Notes: generated from the sequence alone by a model not told the origin. 64,000 nucleotides of DNA from an uncultured Candidatus Saccharibacteria bacterium (GCA_937892705.1 CALBGR010000014.1:1-64000); one strand, 5' to 3'. Shown: positions 32,130-39,905, numbered from the stretch's first letter. Program-made: numbers and translations.

Positions 32130-33050
32130 ATGGCAGAAGATAAAGCAAAGAAAGCAGAAGAAGCTGTAAAAGAAGTTCAAGAACAAACTCCAGACACAGA
32201 GGTCCAAGAGACAACCGAAAAAGAAGCTAAAAAAGGCGTAGCAAAGGCTGGCAAGCGCAGTGCTAAGGCGCTTAGAGAGGCTGAGGCGAAAGCCGAGAAG
32301 GAAAAACGCAAGGCAGAACAAGCTGAGAGCAAGGAAGAAGCTAAGCCAAAGCAAGTAGCAAAACCTACTCGTTCACGTCTTGAACGCCGTGGTAAAAAGT
32401 ATCGCGAAAGCGCAAAGTTGATTGAAAAGGGCAAGACATACACTTTGACTGAGGCAATTGAGCTTGCTCAAAAAACAAGCAGTGTAAAGTTTGATGCAAC
32501 CGTTGAGCTGCATGTAAACTTGAATGTTGATCCTCGCCATGCTGATCAAAACATTCGCGACAACCTAGTGCTTCCAGCTGGTACAGGAAAAACTGTGCGT
32601 GTGGCAGTATTTGCTGACGACAATGTAAAAGGCGCAGACCTTACCGGTATAGAAAAAATCACCAAGGAACTCGATAAAGGCAACCTAAATTTCGATATCC
32701 TGATCGCTACACCAGCAAACATGCCAAAGCTTGGTAAATATGCTCGTGTACTTGGTCCACGCGGTCTTATGCCAAATCCAAAGAGCGGTACTGTAACAAC
32801 TGACCTTGAGAAAGCTGTTGAACAGGCAAAGGCTGGTCGTGTTGAATACCGTGTAGACAGCACTGGTATCGTACATGTAGGCGCAGGTAAAGTAAGCTTT
32901 AAGACTGCTGATCTTGAAGCAAATATCCGCGCAATCCTTGCAAGTATCAAAAACAATAAACCTGCAAGCGTAAAGGGCAGCTACGTGAAATCGATTACAC
33001 TTACCACAACTATGGGTCCTGCTATCTCTGTAGCAACCTCGGAGATGTAA
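32130..33050 (+). CDS. rplA: 50S ribosomal protein uL1 with charged N-terminal extension
   Basis: 306 residues. Residues 1-~85 are a Lys/Glu/Ala-rich low-complexity extension (EKEAKKGVAKAGKRSAKALR) not present in ordinary uL1. The standard protein starts near RRGKKYRESAKLIEKGKTYTLTEAIELA and includes LHVNLNVDPRHADQNIRDNLVLPAGTG and KYARVLGPRGLMPNPKSGTVT. uL1 forms the stalk that moves E-site tRNA. Some CPR groups lack uL1; this one has it. Followed by a terminator. Confidence 0.95.
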   Translation: MAEDKAKKAEEAVKEVQEQTPDTEVQETTEKEAKKGVAKAGKRSAKALREAEAKAEKEKRKAEQAESKEEAKPKQVAKPTRSRLERRGKKYRESAKLIEKGKTYTLTEAIELAQKTSSVKFDATVELHVNLNVDPRHADQNIRDNLVLPAGTGKTVRVAVFADDNVKGADLTGIEKITKELDKGNLNFDILIATPANMPKLGKYARVLGPRGLMPNPKSGTVTTDLEKAVEQAKAGRVEYRVDSTGIVHVGAGKVSFKTADLEANIRAILASIKNNKPASVKGSYVKSITLTTTMGPAISVATSEM

Positions 33051-33070
33051 TTCAAATTTGCCCACGCAAT

Positions 33071-33103
33071 AAAAAACCGCACCGTTCCCATGTGCGGCTT
33101 TTT
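33071..33103 (+). terminator. Intrinsic terminator after rplA
   Basis: CCGCAC (33077-33082) / GTGCGG (33092-33097), flanked by A6 upstream and CTTTTT downstream, nine-base loop. Confidence 0.75.
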
Positions 33104-33179
33104 ATATTGTAAAAATTAATATTTACTAGCGAAATGCTTTTGCAATCTGTACAATAATATGTAAATCGAGAGGGTAACA

Positions 33180-33893
33180 ATGGGAGTATTCAGTAATCTA
33201 CAAATTCTTGATGCAATCGAAAAGGGGCATATCAAGTGCGTGCCATTCAATCCAAAGCACGTCAGTCACGCGAGCCTAGATGTGACACTCGGATACTACT
33301 ATTATCGTACAGAACGTACTGGCGATAAAACTGTTTATAATCCTTTCTCTGAAAAAGATGTAGCTAGATATTTTGGCGAACCTCGAGAAGCAATTCCACA
33401 TAAGGAATGGTGTGATAAAAACGGTCTCCAGCTCGCAGAGGGCATTCCGGAAGATCATCCTGTCATTCCACTGCGTCCAGGTGAACGTATACTTGCACAC
33501 ACCCATGAATTCTTCGGCATTACACCACCAGGGGCATGTGAAGTAAAAAGTCGCTCAAGCTGGGGTCGCAATGGTATTGCTGTATGTTTTGACGCAGGCT
33601 GGATTGATCCAGGATATATCAACCGTCTAACACTGGAAGTTTATAACTTAAACCAGCACGAGACGGTACTGTTGCCAGTTGGCGAACGCATCGCCCAGAT
33701 TGTGTTCCACGAGACTGGCGAAGTAGCCGGCAATTATGGTAAAGGACGAGACGGTGGCTTTAGCGGTAAGTACCAATCAGGCACAGATCTTAATGAGCTT
33801 ATTCGAACCTGGACGCCTGATATGATGCTTCCGAAAGCGTATAAAGATAAGCGAGAACTACCAAAACCAATCGAAGGACTAAAGGCAAAATAA
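33180..33893 (+). CDS. dcd: dCTP deaminase family protein (Dcd)
   Basis: 237 residues of the trimeric dUTPase/dCTP deaminase fold. Motifs: SLDVTLG, VIPLRPGERILAHTHEFF, VKSRSSWGRNGI and the catalytic-Glu block DAGWIDPGYINRLTLEVYNLN, then LLPVGERIAQIVF. It turns dCTP into dUTP, or dUMP if it also has dUTPase activity, which sequence alone does not settle. GAGAGGG site upstream. Its stop overlaps the ATG of the Tmk-ThyX fusion by one base (TAATG), so it directly feeds thymidylate synthesis. Confidence 0.88.
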   Translation: MGVFSNLQILDAIEKGHIKCVPFNPKHVSHASLDVTLGYYYYRTERTGDKTVYNPFSEKDVARYFGEPREAIPHKEWCDKNGLQLAEGIPEDHPVIPLRPGERILAHTHEFFGITPPGACEVKSRSSWGRNGIAVCFDAGWIDPGYINRLTLEVYNLNQHETVLLPVGERIAQIVFHETGEVAGNYGKGRDGGFSGKYQSGTDLNELIRTWTPDMMLPKAYKDKRELPKPIEGLKAK

Positions 33894-36238
33894 TGGCAGA
33901 TTACCCAGGAAAATTTATCGTCATCGAAGGCACAGACGGATCAGGCAAAGGAACACAGTTCAAGCTTCTGAAGGAGCGTCTTGAAGCCGAAGGCTACGAT
34001 GTTGCAACTTTCGATTTTCCGCAGTACGATAAACCTTCCAGCCACTTCATACTGCGGTATCTCAATGGAGAGTACGGTGGCGTAGACGAGGTGGGGCCAT
34101 ACACAGGGTCCCTCTTTTTTGCATTAGATCGTTATGAGGCTGCGCCTGAAATTCGTGCCGCGCTTGAGGCAGGCAAAATTGTACTCGCTAATCGCTTTAC
34201 CGGCTCAAATATGGCGCATCAGGGCACAAAATTTTCACACTCCGAAGAACGGCGTGGTTACTTTATTTGGCTAGACAACTTAGAATTCATGCAGCTTAAG
34301 ATTCCTCGTCCTGATATTAACTTTGTGCTTCGAGTGCCCGCTGATATTGCCCAGCAGCTCGTGGACAAAAAAGAGACACGCAGTTATACCGATAGGAAGC
34401 GCGACCTACATGAAGCTGATTTAGATCATCTGAAAAAATCAGTCGAAGTTTATGACGTATTATGCGATCTTTTCCCAAATGATTTTGAGCGTATTGACTG
34501 CGTTCGCAGCGGAAAACTGATGAGTATTGAACAAGTACATAAATTAATATGGGAGAAAGTATACGCTATGTTGCCAAAGCCGTCACGAAAGAAAGCAGCT
34601 GCCTCAAAAACCACCAATACAACCACCGACACACCAAACCCATACATTAAAAAAACAAATACTGGCTATGAGATCACTAAAGCCGGGATCGACTTTTTAG
34701 ACGAAGCTGTCACAAATACCGAAAATAATGTATATGCATTTACCAGCAAGCTTAGTCCTGTTACTATCGCTGCGGCTATGGCGCGTCTCAGCCGACGTGG
34801 CGATGATATGCGAGTCACCATCTTAGATGAGTTTGCGCATACCATGGAAAAGGACAAGCAGCTGCTTCAGCGTGTGATCACCGCATATGGTGACGATTCT
34901 GTCCAACAGCTTGTTGGGCAACATATCGTCGTAGAAAACGCGAGCAATCTACTTACCAAAAAACTAGAGTGGGGCCGCTTGGCAGCATACCTAGAACAAT
35001 CAACTCGTTATATCTACTTCGACCAGAAAGACAAGCACGGCAAGTATAAGTACTTTACTCCGAGTAACCTAGATAAAAAAACCAAGGCAGCATATGAATC
35101 GGCCATGGATACCATTTTCAAACTATACTCTGAAATGGTCCATCGGCTTACCGAATACGTACAAAAGAACTCAACTGTGCCAGAAAAAGAACGAGATGCT
35201 GCGTGGCGCAGTGCAACACGCGCCCAGGCTTGTGACGCAGCACGACCAGTGTTGCCGGTAGCTACTCAGTCTACAGTAGGTATTTTTGCGTCTGGTCAAG
35301 CACTTGAGAGCCTCATTATGCATCTTTTATCAGATGAACTACTGGAAGCTCGGGAAGTTGGACAGCAGATTCTACAAGAGGCACGCAAAACCATTCCTGT
35401 TTTCTTAGAGCGCGCTGACAAGCCAGAACGAGGCGGCGCAACAATTGCATACCGTGCAAATACTCGCAGTGCTGTTCGTGAACTCGCCCAAGATTTGCTC
35501 CCAGTGCAGCACACAGACGCACCAGAACCAGTTATACTCACCGACGTATGGCCACGTAATGAACTGGATATCGTTGCCGATATACTATACGAACACAGCA
35601 ATTTGTCGCTTGAAGAAATACGCGCGAAAGTCGCAACCTGGCCGTATGATAAAAAAGTTTCAGTACTTAATACCTACATCGGTGAGCGACTCAATCGCCG
35701 TCACCGTCCTGGTCGTGCCTTTGAAAAGATACATTACAGTTTTGATCTATTCTGCGACTACGGCATTTTCCGCGACCTGCAGCGTCACCGCATGGTTGAT
35801 GATCTGGGCTGGCAGACACTTACTCCAAGATACGGCTATGATATTCCGCAACTCGTAGAAGAAGCAGGGCTCAGCGAACTATTTGAACGATGCTTTGATA
35901 TCAGTCTTGCGCTTTACAGTGAACTGCAAAAGGCTGGTTACGAAACAGAAGCTCAATATGCAACGCTGCTTGGTCACAAGATGCGCTGGAAGGTGACCAT
36001 GAATGCCCGCGAAGCATATCACTTCTGTGAATTGCGTACCGCACCACAAGGTCACCCAGGCTATCGCAAGCTTGCCCAGCATATGTACGAAACAATCGCA
36101 ACTGTACATCCGCTCATTGCCGAAGGCATGACATTTGTAAATCAAGACGAGGACCCAGAGTTAACCCGTTTGGCTGCTGAACGCTATAGCCAATTCAAGC
36201 TTGCGCAGCTCGAAAAACAACAAGCCAATCAAAACTAA
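33893..36238 (+). CDS. Thymidylate kinase - ThyX - ThyX fusion protein
   Basis: 781 residues with three modules. (1) Thymidylate kinase, about 1-225: P-loop IEGTDGSGKGTQ (13-21), ANRFTGSNMAHQG, lid ETRSYTDRKRD. (2) After a Ser/Thr/Lys linker (~226-255), a ThyX-like domain (~256-530) with EWGRLAAYLEQSTRY (359-373) where the RHR motif should be, so probably catalytically dead. (3) A second ThyX domain (~540-781) with RHR at 631-633, Gln641 where the RHRx7S serine is expected, LTPRYGYDI and NAREAYHFCELRTAPQGH (704 on). ThyX makes dTMP from dUMP with FAD/NADPH and methylene-THF; Tmk makes dTDP. Coupled to dcd. Confidence 0.85.
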   Translation: MADYPGKFIVIEGTDGSGKGTQFKLLKERLEAEGYDVATFDFPQYDKPSSHFILRYLNGEYGGVDEVGPYTGSLFFALDRYEAAPEIRAALEAGKIVLANRFTGSNMAHQGTKFSHSEERRGYFIWLDNLEFMQLKIPRPDINFVLRVPADIAQQLVDKKETRSYTDRKRDLHEADLDHLKKSVEVYDVLCDLFPNDFERIDCVRSGKLMSIEQVHKLIWEKVYAMLPKPSRKKAAASKTTNTTTDTPNPYIKKTNTGYEITKAGIDFLDEAVTNTENNVYAFTSKLSPVTIAAAMARLSRRGDDMRVTILDEFAHTMEKDKQLLQRVITAYGDDSVQQLVGQHIVVENASNLLTKKLEWGRLAAYLEQSTRYIYFDQKDKHGKYKYFTPSNLDKKTKAAYESAMDTIFKLYSEMVHRLTEYVQKNSTVPEKERDAAWRSATRAQACDAARPVLPVATQSTVGIFASGQALESLIMHLLSDELLEAREVGQQILQEARKTIPVFLERADKPERGGATIAYRANTRSAVRELAQDLLPVQHTDAPEPVILTDVWPRNELDIVADILYEHSNLSLEEIRAKVATWPYDKKVSVLNTYIGERLNRRHRPGRAFEKIHYSFDLFCDYGIFRDLQRHRMVDDLGWQTLTPRYGYDIPQLVEEAGLSELFERCFDISLALYSELQKAGYETEAQYATLLGHKMRWKVTMNAREAYHFCELRTAPQGHPGYRKLAQHMYETIATVHPLIAEGMTFVNQDEDPELTRLAAERYSQFKLAQLEKQQANQN

Positions 36239-36394
36239 CCCATTACTACAAACCACGCTACATATAGCGCTATTTCTGCCGCTCACCCTATATGTAAGGT
36301 TGTCATCGTACTTTTTTGTAAACGAAAGTACACTTTCTTATTATACACATTATACAACTTATGGTAGCGTTTGTCAATTTTCTGCATAAAATTG
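36239..36394 (+). other. Gene-free stretch after the Tmk-ThyX fusion
   Basis: Holds one hairpin, GTACTTT (36308-36314) / AAAGTAC (36325-36331), that may serve as a weak terminator, then AT-rich sequence with TATACA boxes. No ORF supported. Confidence 0.4.
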
Positions 36395-36424
36395 TTGACA
36401 TTTACAAATAAATATAGTTATATG
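36395..36424 (+). promoter_or_regulatory. Promoter of the 36.4-kb leader operon
   Basis: Perfect TTGACA (36395-36400), 18-bp spacer, TATATG (36419-36424); TTATAT at 17 bp is an alternative. The expected start is about 36431, at the ATG of the leader ORF. Confidence 0.7.
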
Positions 36425-36430
36425 TTATAC

Positions 36431-36514
36431 ATGGTTTCAGTCATGTGCAACAATACAGCCAAGATTCTCGTCCACGGAGTAGGGCTGTGTTTTGCTATGG
36501 TTGAAGCCGAATAA
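36431..36514 (+). CDS. Leader ORF of 27 codons (candidate regulatory peptide)
   Basis: ATG at the predicted transcript start, stop TAA at 36512. The peptide begins MVSVMCNNTAKILVHG and has no run of one amino acid. Its 3' end (codons GTT GAA GCC, 36499-36508) contains the antiterminator segment of the following switch. The opening M-x-x-V-M-C is shared with the aromatic leader at 9834 (MSQVMC). Translation is not proven. Confidence 0.5.
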   Translation: MVSVMCNNTAKILVHGVGLCFAMVEAE

Positions 36515-36566
36515 AATTTGAACACAAGCCCTAGAACCCACAGGCTTCAACCGAAGCCTGTTTTTT
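36480..36566 (+). promoter_or_regulatory. Terminator/antiterminator switch upstream of the 57-residue ORF
   Basis: Intrinsic terminator ACAGGCTTC (36540-36548) / GAAGCCTGT (36553-36561), AACC loop, T6. Its 5' arm plus loop, GGCTTCAACC (36543-36552), is perfectly complementary to GGTTGAAGCC (36499-36508) inside the leader ORF, giving a mutually exclusive 10-bp antiterminator. A second long-range helix TAGGGCT.GTGTT (36480-36491) / AACACAAGCCCTA (36521-36533) encloses it. Confidence 0.7.
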
Positions 36567-36589
36567 AATGTAAGAATCAGGAGGAGATC

Positions 36590-36763
36590 ATGTACAAGCA
36601 CACAGCAGATCATCAAGAAACACTGCAACACCCCGAAGGAGATAATATAGATACACACGAACATACGTCGTCTGAAGAAACAGTAGGGATATTTGTAGGA
36701 AGAATATTGAGTCAGGAGGAGATAGAAGTACAACTAGACAAACAGCCATACATGGGCGATTAG
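36590..36763 (+). CDS. Small acidic protein, 57 residues, unknown
   Basis: Starts at an ATG behind a strong AGGAGGAG site (36579-36586), stop TAG. Rich in Glu, Asp, His and Thr (DNIDTHEHTSSEETVG), with a more hydrophobic VGIFVGRILSQEEIEV segment and a KQPYMGD end. No Cys, no signal peptide. Not recognised. It is the first gene behind the attenuator and sits 88 bases ahead of a transglutaminase-like protein, so it could be a substrate, partner or regulator of that protein. Confidence 0.6.
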   Translation: MYKHTADHQETLQHPEGDNIDTHEHTSSEETVGIFVGRILSQEEIEVQLDKQPYMGD

Positions 36764-36851
36764 AAAAGCACTCAACATAACCATATCTAATCTGATACAT
36801 CACAACAGATAAATCGCGTAATTCAGCAATACAGATCAGGGATGAACAGCT

Positions 36852-37970
36852 ATGTATGTAGAAAAACTCTACACACCACACCCAGAACGCGCAAAAGGCT
36901 TGCCACCAGTTCGCCTTGAAGACTGTCTACAGTTAGATGCATTGAGGCAGGAACTGGATAATTTTGCAGACACTCCAGAATACGAGCAGCGGGTAGTTCA
37001 GGCCGCTGAATCAATCACTCATGTTGTTCATCGCACCCTTTCATTTAGACCAAGAGAGCGAGATAACAAATTGCTCACCCCAGATAATCTTGCAGACGGG
37101 CAAACATCTGATTGTTATGGATATACTGTCTTGCTTTCAGAGTGTTTCGAACGGGCAAATATTCGTCACTATGTAGCATTTGTAAATGGTCATGCACTGA
37201 CTATTGTTGCTCCTTCTAAATCATCATCTGAGTTGTGGGTTTTTGATGCATTGAGTCCTAAATTTAATGGTCCGCTAAAAAATGCAGTAGAAAAGGATGC
37301 GCCAAGAAAAATTGAAGAGGGGATTCAAACGTATGGACGAGGGGCGGTAAGATTCTACAGCTACACCTTCGCAAAACAATCAAAATATAAGAAATCATTT
37401 ATAGAACTTATAGAGAAAAATCCATGGTTGTATTCTTCGAAATATTCTCAAATAGCAAAAGATATTAACGAATATACTATTAAGAAACGTGGACAAGATG
37501 TACTATTTATGAGCGTATTTGAGCCGCAAGTCGGAAGAAACGCCCTAGAAGCTCATAAAGCAATGTACCTTGCCTTGCGTGAAGGAAAACGAGCTGAAGC
37601 TTATCAAGCGTTTAAACGATTACATGGATTCTATCCTGAGCTTGATGTACGTAATGCTCCTGAAGACATTACCTGGTTAGTTCGTGAATTGGGTATGGTT
37701 GGTTGTGTTGGTATCGCAAAACGTGTAGTAGATGAGTCTATGGAAAATTTTGCCATTAGCAAAGATCCTCGTTTTAAGATATGGCAAGCTGACCTATACC
37801 GAAGATTAGGAAACATGAGGCAAGTACCTGAATTATTGAAAGATGCTATAGCAATTTACGAAGAGACGATAGATATAGCAAAGCACCCAGGTATCATCGA
37901 AGCTAAGGCACGTAAAGCGCGTCAACAACTTGCTCGTTTAGCTACTCAGCAAGCAGTTGCTACTACTTGA
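36852..37970 (+). CDS. Transglutaminase-like (Cys-His-Asp) protein with helical C-terminus
   Basis: 372 residues, family not recognised by name. A candidate papain/transglutaminase triad is visible with correct spacing: Cys88 in TSDCYGYTVLLSECFERANI, His114 in VNGHALTIV, Asp132 in WVFDALSP. The C-terminal ~150 residues are helical and TPR-like (NALEAHKAMYLALREGKRAEAYQAFKRLHG, DLYRRLGNMRQVPELLKDAI). No signal peptide, so probably cytoplasmic; possible protease, peptide cyclase or amidase. Controlled with the 57-residue ORF by the upstream switch. Its stop codon lies inside the -35 of the rplJL promoter. Confidence 0.65.
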   Translation: MYVEKLYTPHPERAKGLPPVRLEDCLQLDALRQELDNFADTPEYEQRVVQAAESITHVVHRTLSFRPRERDNKLLTPDNLADGQTSDCYGYTVLLSECFERANIRHYVAFVNGHALTIVAPSKSSSELWVFDALSPKFNGPLKNAVEKDAPRKIEEGIQTYGRGAVRFYSYTFAKQSKYKKSFIELIEKNPWLYSSKYSQIAKDINEYTIKKRGQDVLFMSVFEPQVGRNALEAHKAMYLALREGKRAEAYQAFKRLHGFYPELDVRNAPEDITWLVRELGMVGCVGIAKRVVDESMENFAISKDPRFKIWQADLYRRLGNMRQVPELLKDAIAIYEETIDIAKHPGIIEAKARKARQQLARLATQQAVATT

Positions 37971-37995
37971 CATGCTTGTGTCATTTAGCTATAAT
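37967..37995 (+). promoter_or_regulatory. Promoter of rplJ-rplL
   Basis: Fully consensus: TTGACA (37967-37972), 17-bp spacer, TATAAT (37990-37995). The -35 includes the TGA stop of the preceding gene. Predicted start about 38002. Confidence 0.92.
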
Positions 37996-38000
37996 CTGAT

Positions 38001-38128
38001 CTGTTACCAAAGACAGTAGCTGTAACTATACTGTGTAGTTACTTAATTTGCTACCGAGGTTAGCGAAAAAATAGTTTTTGTTTTTGAGCATGATCTCTTA
38101 AAGTCTTTGGTATACCAAAGACTTTTTT
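38001..38128 (+). promoter_or_regulatory. L10 ribosomal leader with attenuator
   Basis: Matches the L10(L12)4-binding leader: TTACCAAAGACAGTAGCTG (38004-38022) and the distal TGCTACCGAGGTTAGCG (38049-38065). Downstream is an intrinsic terminator AAAGTCTTTGG (38100-38110) / CCAAAGACTTT (38115-38125), TATA loop, T run. The terminator's 5' arm GTCTTTGGT (38103-38111) is also complementary to ACCAAAGAC (38006-38014) in the L10 site, so L10 binding would block the antiterminator and cause termination. Confidence 0.85.
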
Positions 38129-38177
38129 AGTTCTTTAAAAATCTAGGTCGAGGATTTTATAAACAAAGGATTACACT

Positions 38178-38699
38178 ATGGCATTATCAAAACAGCGGAA
38201 GAGCGAAGTAGTCGCTGAAATCTCAGACCTACTGAGCACTTCTAAGATGACTGTGGTAGCCAAATATGAAGGCACTACAGTGAAAGCCATGCAGGACCTA
38301 CGACGCCAAGCGCGAGAGAGTGGCACCAAAGTAAAGGTTGTTAAAAACCGCTTGGTTATCAAGGCCCTACAGGCAAATGATACGTTCAAAGACGTAGATA
38401 CATCCAAGCTTGAAGGCATGCTTCTCTACGCATTTAACAGCGAAGACGAAGTGGCACCTGCTCAAAGTTTGGATACATTTGCAAAAAGCCATCCAAACAT
38501 TGAATTTGTGGGTGCATTCAGTGCTGATGGAAAATTCCTAAGCGCTGACGAAGTAAAGGCACTCGCAAAGCTTCCAAGCAAGAACGAGCTGATCGCTCAG
38601 GTAGTGGCTACATTGACTTCACCAGTCAACGATGTCATGAGTGGGCTTTCAGGCAACTTGCATGGACTGTTGGATGGTGTTGAAGCAAAAGCAGCTTAA
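38178..38699 (+). CDS. rplJ: 50S ribosomal protein uL10
   Basis: 173-residue stalk base. ALSKQRKSEVVAEISDLLSTSKMTVVAKYEGTTV, then GTKVKVVKNRLVIKAL and LPSKNELIAQVVATLTSPVNDVMSGLSGNLHGLLDGV, with the C-terminal helix that binds L7/L12 dimers. Preceded by the L10 leader, so autoregulated. AAAGGA site. Confidence 0.96.
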   Translation: MALSKQRKSEVVAEISDLLSTSKMTVVAKYEGTTVKAMQDLRRQARESGTKVKVVKNRLVIKALQANDTFKDVDTSKLEGMLLYAFNSEDEVAPAQSLDTFAKSHPNIEFVGAFSADGKFLSADEVKALAKLPSKNELIAQVVATLTSPVNDVMSGLSGNLHGLLDGVEAKAA

Positions 38700-38720
38700 T
38701 GAGAGAAAAAGGAGTTACAT

Positions 38721-39107
38721 ATGGCTGATCTTAAGAAATTAGCAGAAGAGCTTACTAAGCTTACTGTTTTGGAAGTAAACGAACTCAAGAACATCCTTAA
38801 GGATGAGTATGGTATTGAGCCTGCAGCAGCTGCAGTAGCAGTAGCTGGTCCAGCAGCTGGCGGCGGTGAAGCAGCTGGCGGTGGCGCTGATGAGAAGAGC
38901 GAATACGACGTTGTGCTTAAAGACGCTGGCGCTCAGAAGGTTGCAGTTATCAAGGCTGTTAAGGAAATCACTGGTCTTGGCCTTGGTGAAGCAAAGGCCA
39001 TCGTTGACGGTGCTCCAAAGACAGTACTTGAGAAGGCATCTAAGGAAGATGCTGAAAACGCCAAGAAAGCTTTGGAAGAAGCTGGCGCTACTGTTGAACT
39101 TGCTTAA
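38721..39107 (+). CDS. rplL: 50S ribosomal protein bL12 (L7/L12)
   Basis: 128 residues: N-terminal dimerisation helices (LKKLAEELTKLTVLEVNELKNIL), Ala/Gly-rich hinge (AAAVAVAGPAAGGGEAAGGG) and the factor-binding CTD (EYDVVLKDAGAQKVAVIKAVKEITGLGLGEAKAIVDGAP). Recruits translational GTPases. GGAG site upstream, terminator downstream. Confidence 0.97.
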   Translation: MADLKKLAEELTKLTVLEVNELKNILKDEYGIEPAAAAVAVAGPAAGGGEAAGGGADEKSEYDVVLKDAGAQKVAVIKAVKEITGLGLGEAKAIVDGAPKTVLEKASKEDAENAKKALEEAGATVELA

Positions 39108-39128
39108 TTGTGTAAGCGAATTCTTCAG

Positions 39129-39163
39129 AAAAACCGCCCTGGAATCATCTGGGGCGGTTTTTA
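39129..39163 (+). terminator. Intrinsic terminator after rplL
   Basis: AAAAACCGCCC (39129-39139) / GGGCGGTTTTT (39152-39162), 12-base loop, T tract included in the 3' arm. Confidence 0.85.
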
Positions 39164-39274
39164 GTTTTCCACAGTTTTTATTGATTCTTTGACTTGACAT
39201 ACCCATGCATGTTAGATTTAGGTATAAGTGTATAAAACAAACACTTTGCAAGTGTGTGAGAGAGACAAAATAAT

Positions 39275-39784
39275 ATGCCAGATGTACCAGAAAAACAAAT
39301 TAAAAGACTCCGTGCTTTGATTCAAGAAGCCGAAACGAACTTAGCAGCTGCTAATGAGCTTTTAGTGAGCTTACTCGGAGATGACGAGAAAGTAACTGCA
39401 CCAGTTCAACCTGAAAATATCGGGAAGATCATTGAAGGCGTATTTGATGGTCAGAATATGGTAGGTTCTGATGGAAAAACCTATCCAGTACCAGCAAACT
39501 ACGCCAGCAAGTCTAAACTTGTACAAGGTGATATTCTAAAGCTGACCATTGCTGAAGACGGTTCATTCATGTATAAGCAAATTGGACCGGTAGCGCGTAA
39601 GCAAGTAGTTGGTACGTTGTCACTTGAAAACGGCCACTATTACGTAGATGTAAGCGGCAAGAAATATCGTGTGCTATTGGCAAGTGTGACATACTTCAAA
39701 GCAAAGCCTGGTGATCAGGTAAGTGTCAACATCCCTGAAGATGAAAAAAATGCCGAGTGGGCTGCGCTAGAAGCAGCACTGTAA
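39275..39784 (+). CDS. Conserved hypothetical protein of Patescibacteria
   Basis: 169 residues. N-terminal coiled-coil (KQIKRLRALIQEAETNLAAANELL), then a beta-rich core with IIEGVFDGQNMVGSDGKTYPVPANYASKSKLVQGDILKLTI and MYKQIGPVARKQVVGTL, ending in an acidic KPGDQVSVNIPEDEKN block. I recall similar proteins in other CPR genomes but no assigned function. No membrane segment. The OB-like strand pattern after a short coiled coil hints at an RNA- or ribosome-associated role, which is only a guess. Stands alone between two terminators; a TTGACA (39194-39199) lies upstream but without a clear -10. Confidence 0.7.
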   Translation: MPDVPEKQIKRLRALIQEAETNLAAANELLVSLLGDDEKVTAPVQPENIGKIIEGVFDGQNMVGSDGKTYPVPANYASKSKLVQGDILKLTIAEDGSFMYKQIGPVARKQVVGTLSLENGHYYVDVSGKKYRVLLASVTYFKAKPGDQVSVNIPEDEKNAEWAALEAAL

Positions 39785-39803
39785 GCTTACTAGAGATCAG
39801 TGA

Positions 39804-39834
39804 AATGCAGTGGTTCTACACCGCTGCATTTTTG
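39804..39834 (+). terminator. Intrinsic terminator before dnaX
   Basis: AATGCAGTGG (39804-39813) / CCGCTGCATT (39821-39830), one G-U pair, seven-base loop, T run. Confidence 0.8.
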
Positions 39835-39891
39835 TTTGTAGTGCTTCTATATGTTTAGATAAACACAACGCATTCCCTTAGGCGTGTGGCG

Positions 39892-39897
39892 TATAAT
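39892..39897 (+). promoter_or_regulatory. -10 of the dnaX promoter
   Basis: Perfect TATAAT ending eight bases before the dnaX ATG at 39906. No Shine-Dalgarno fits in between, so a leaderless transcript is predicted. Confidence 0.55.
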
Positions 39898-39905
39898 GAA
39901 AGTAA

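Noticed and set aside
32546..32956. 136-residue minus-strand ORF in rplA
   Set aside because: Composition is the complement of uL1 codons; nothing recognisable.
36590..36763. RiPP precursor peptide
   Set aside because: No Cys/Ser/Thr-rich core with a leader-cleavage motif and no recognised modifying enzyme; kept only as a speculative possibility in the findings.
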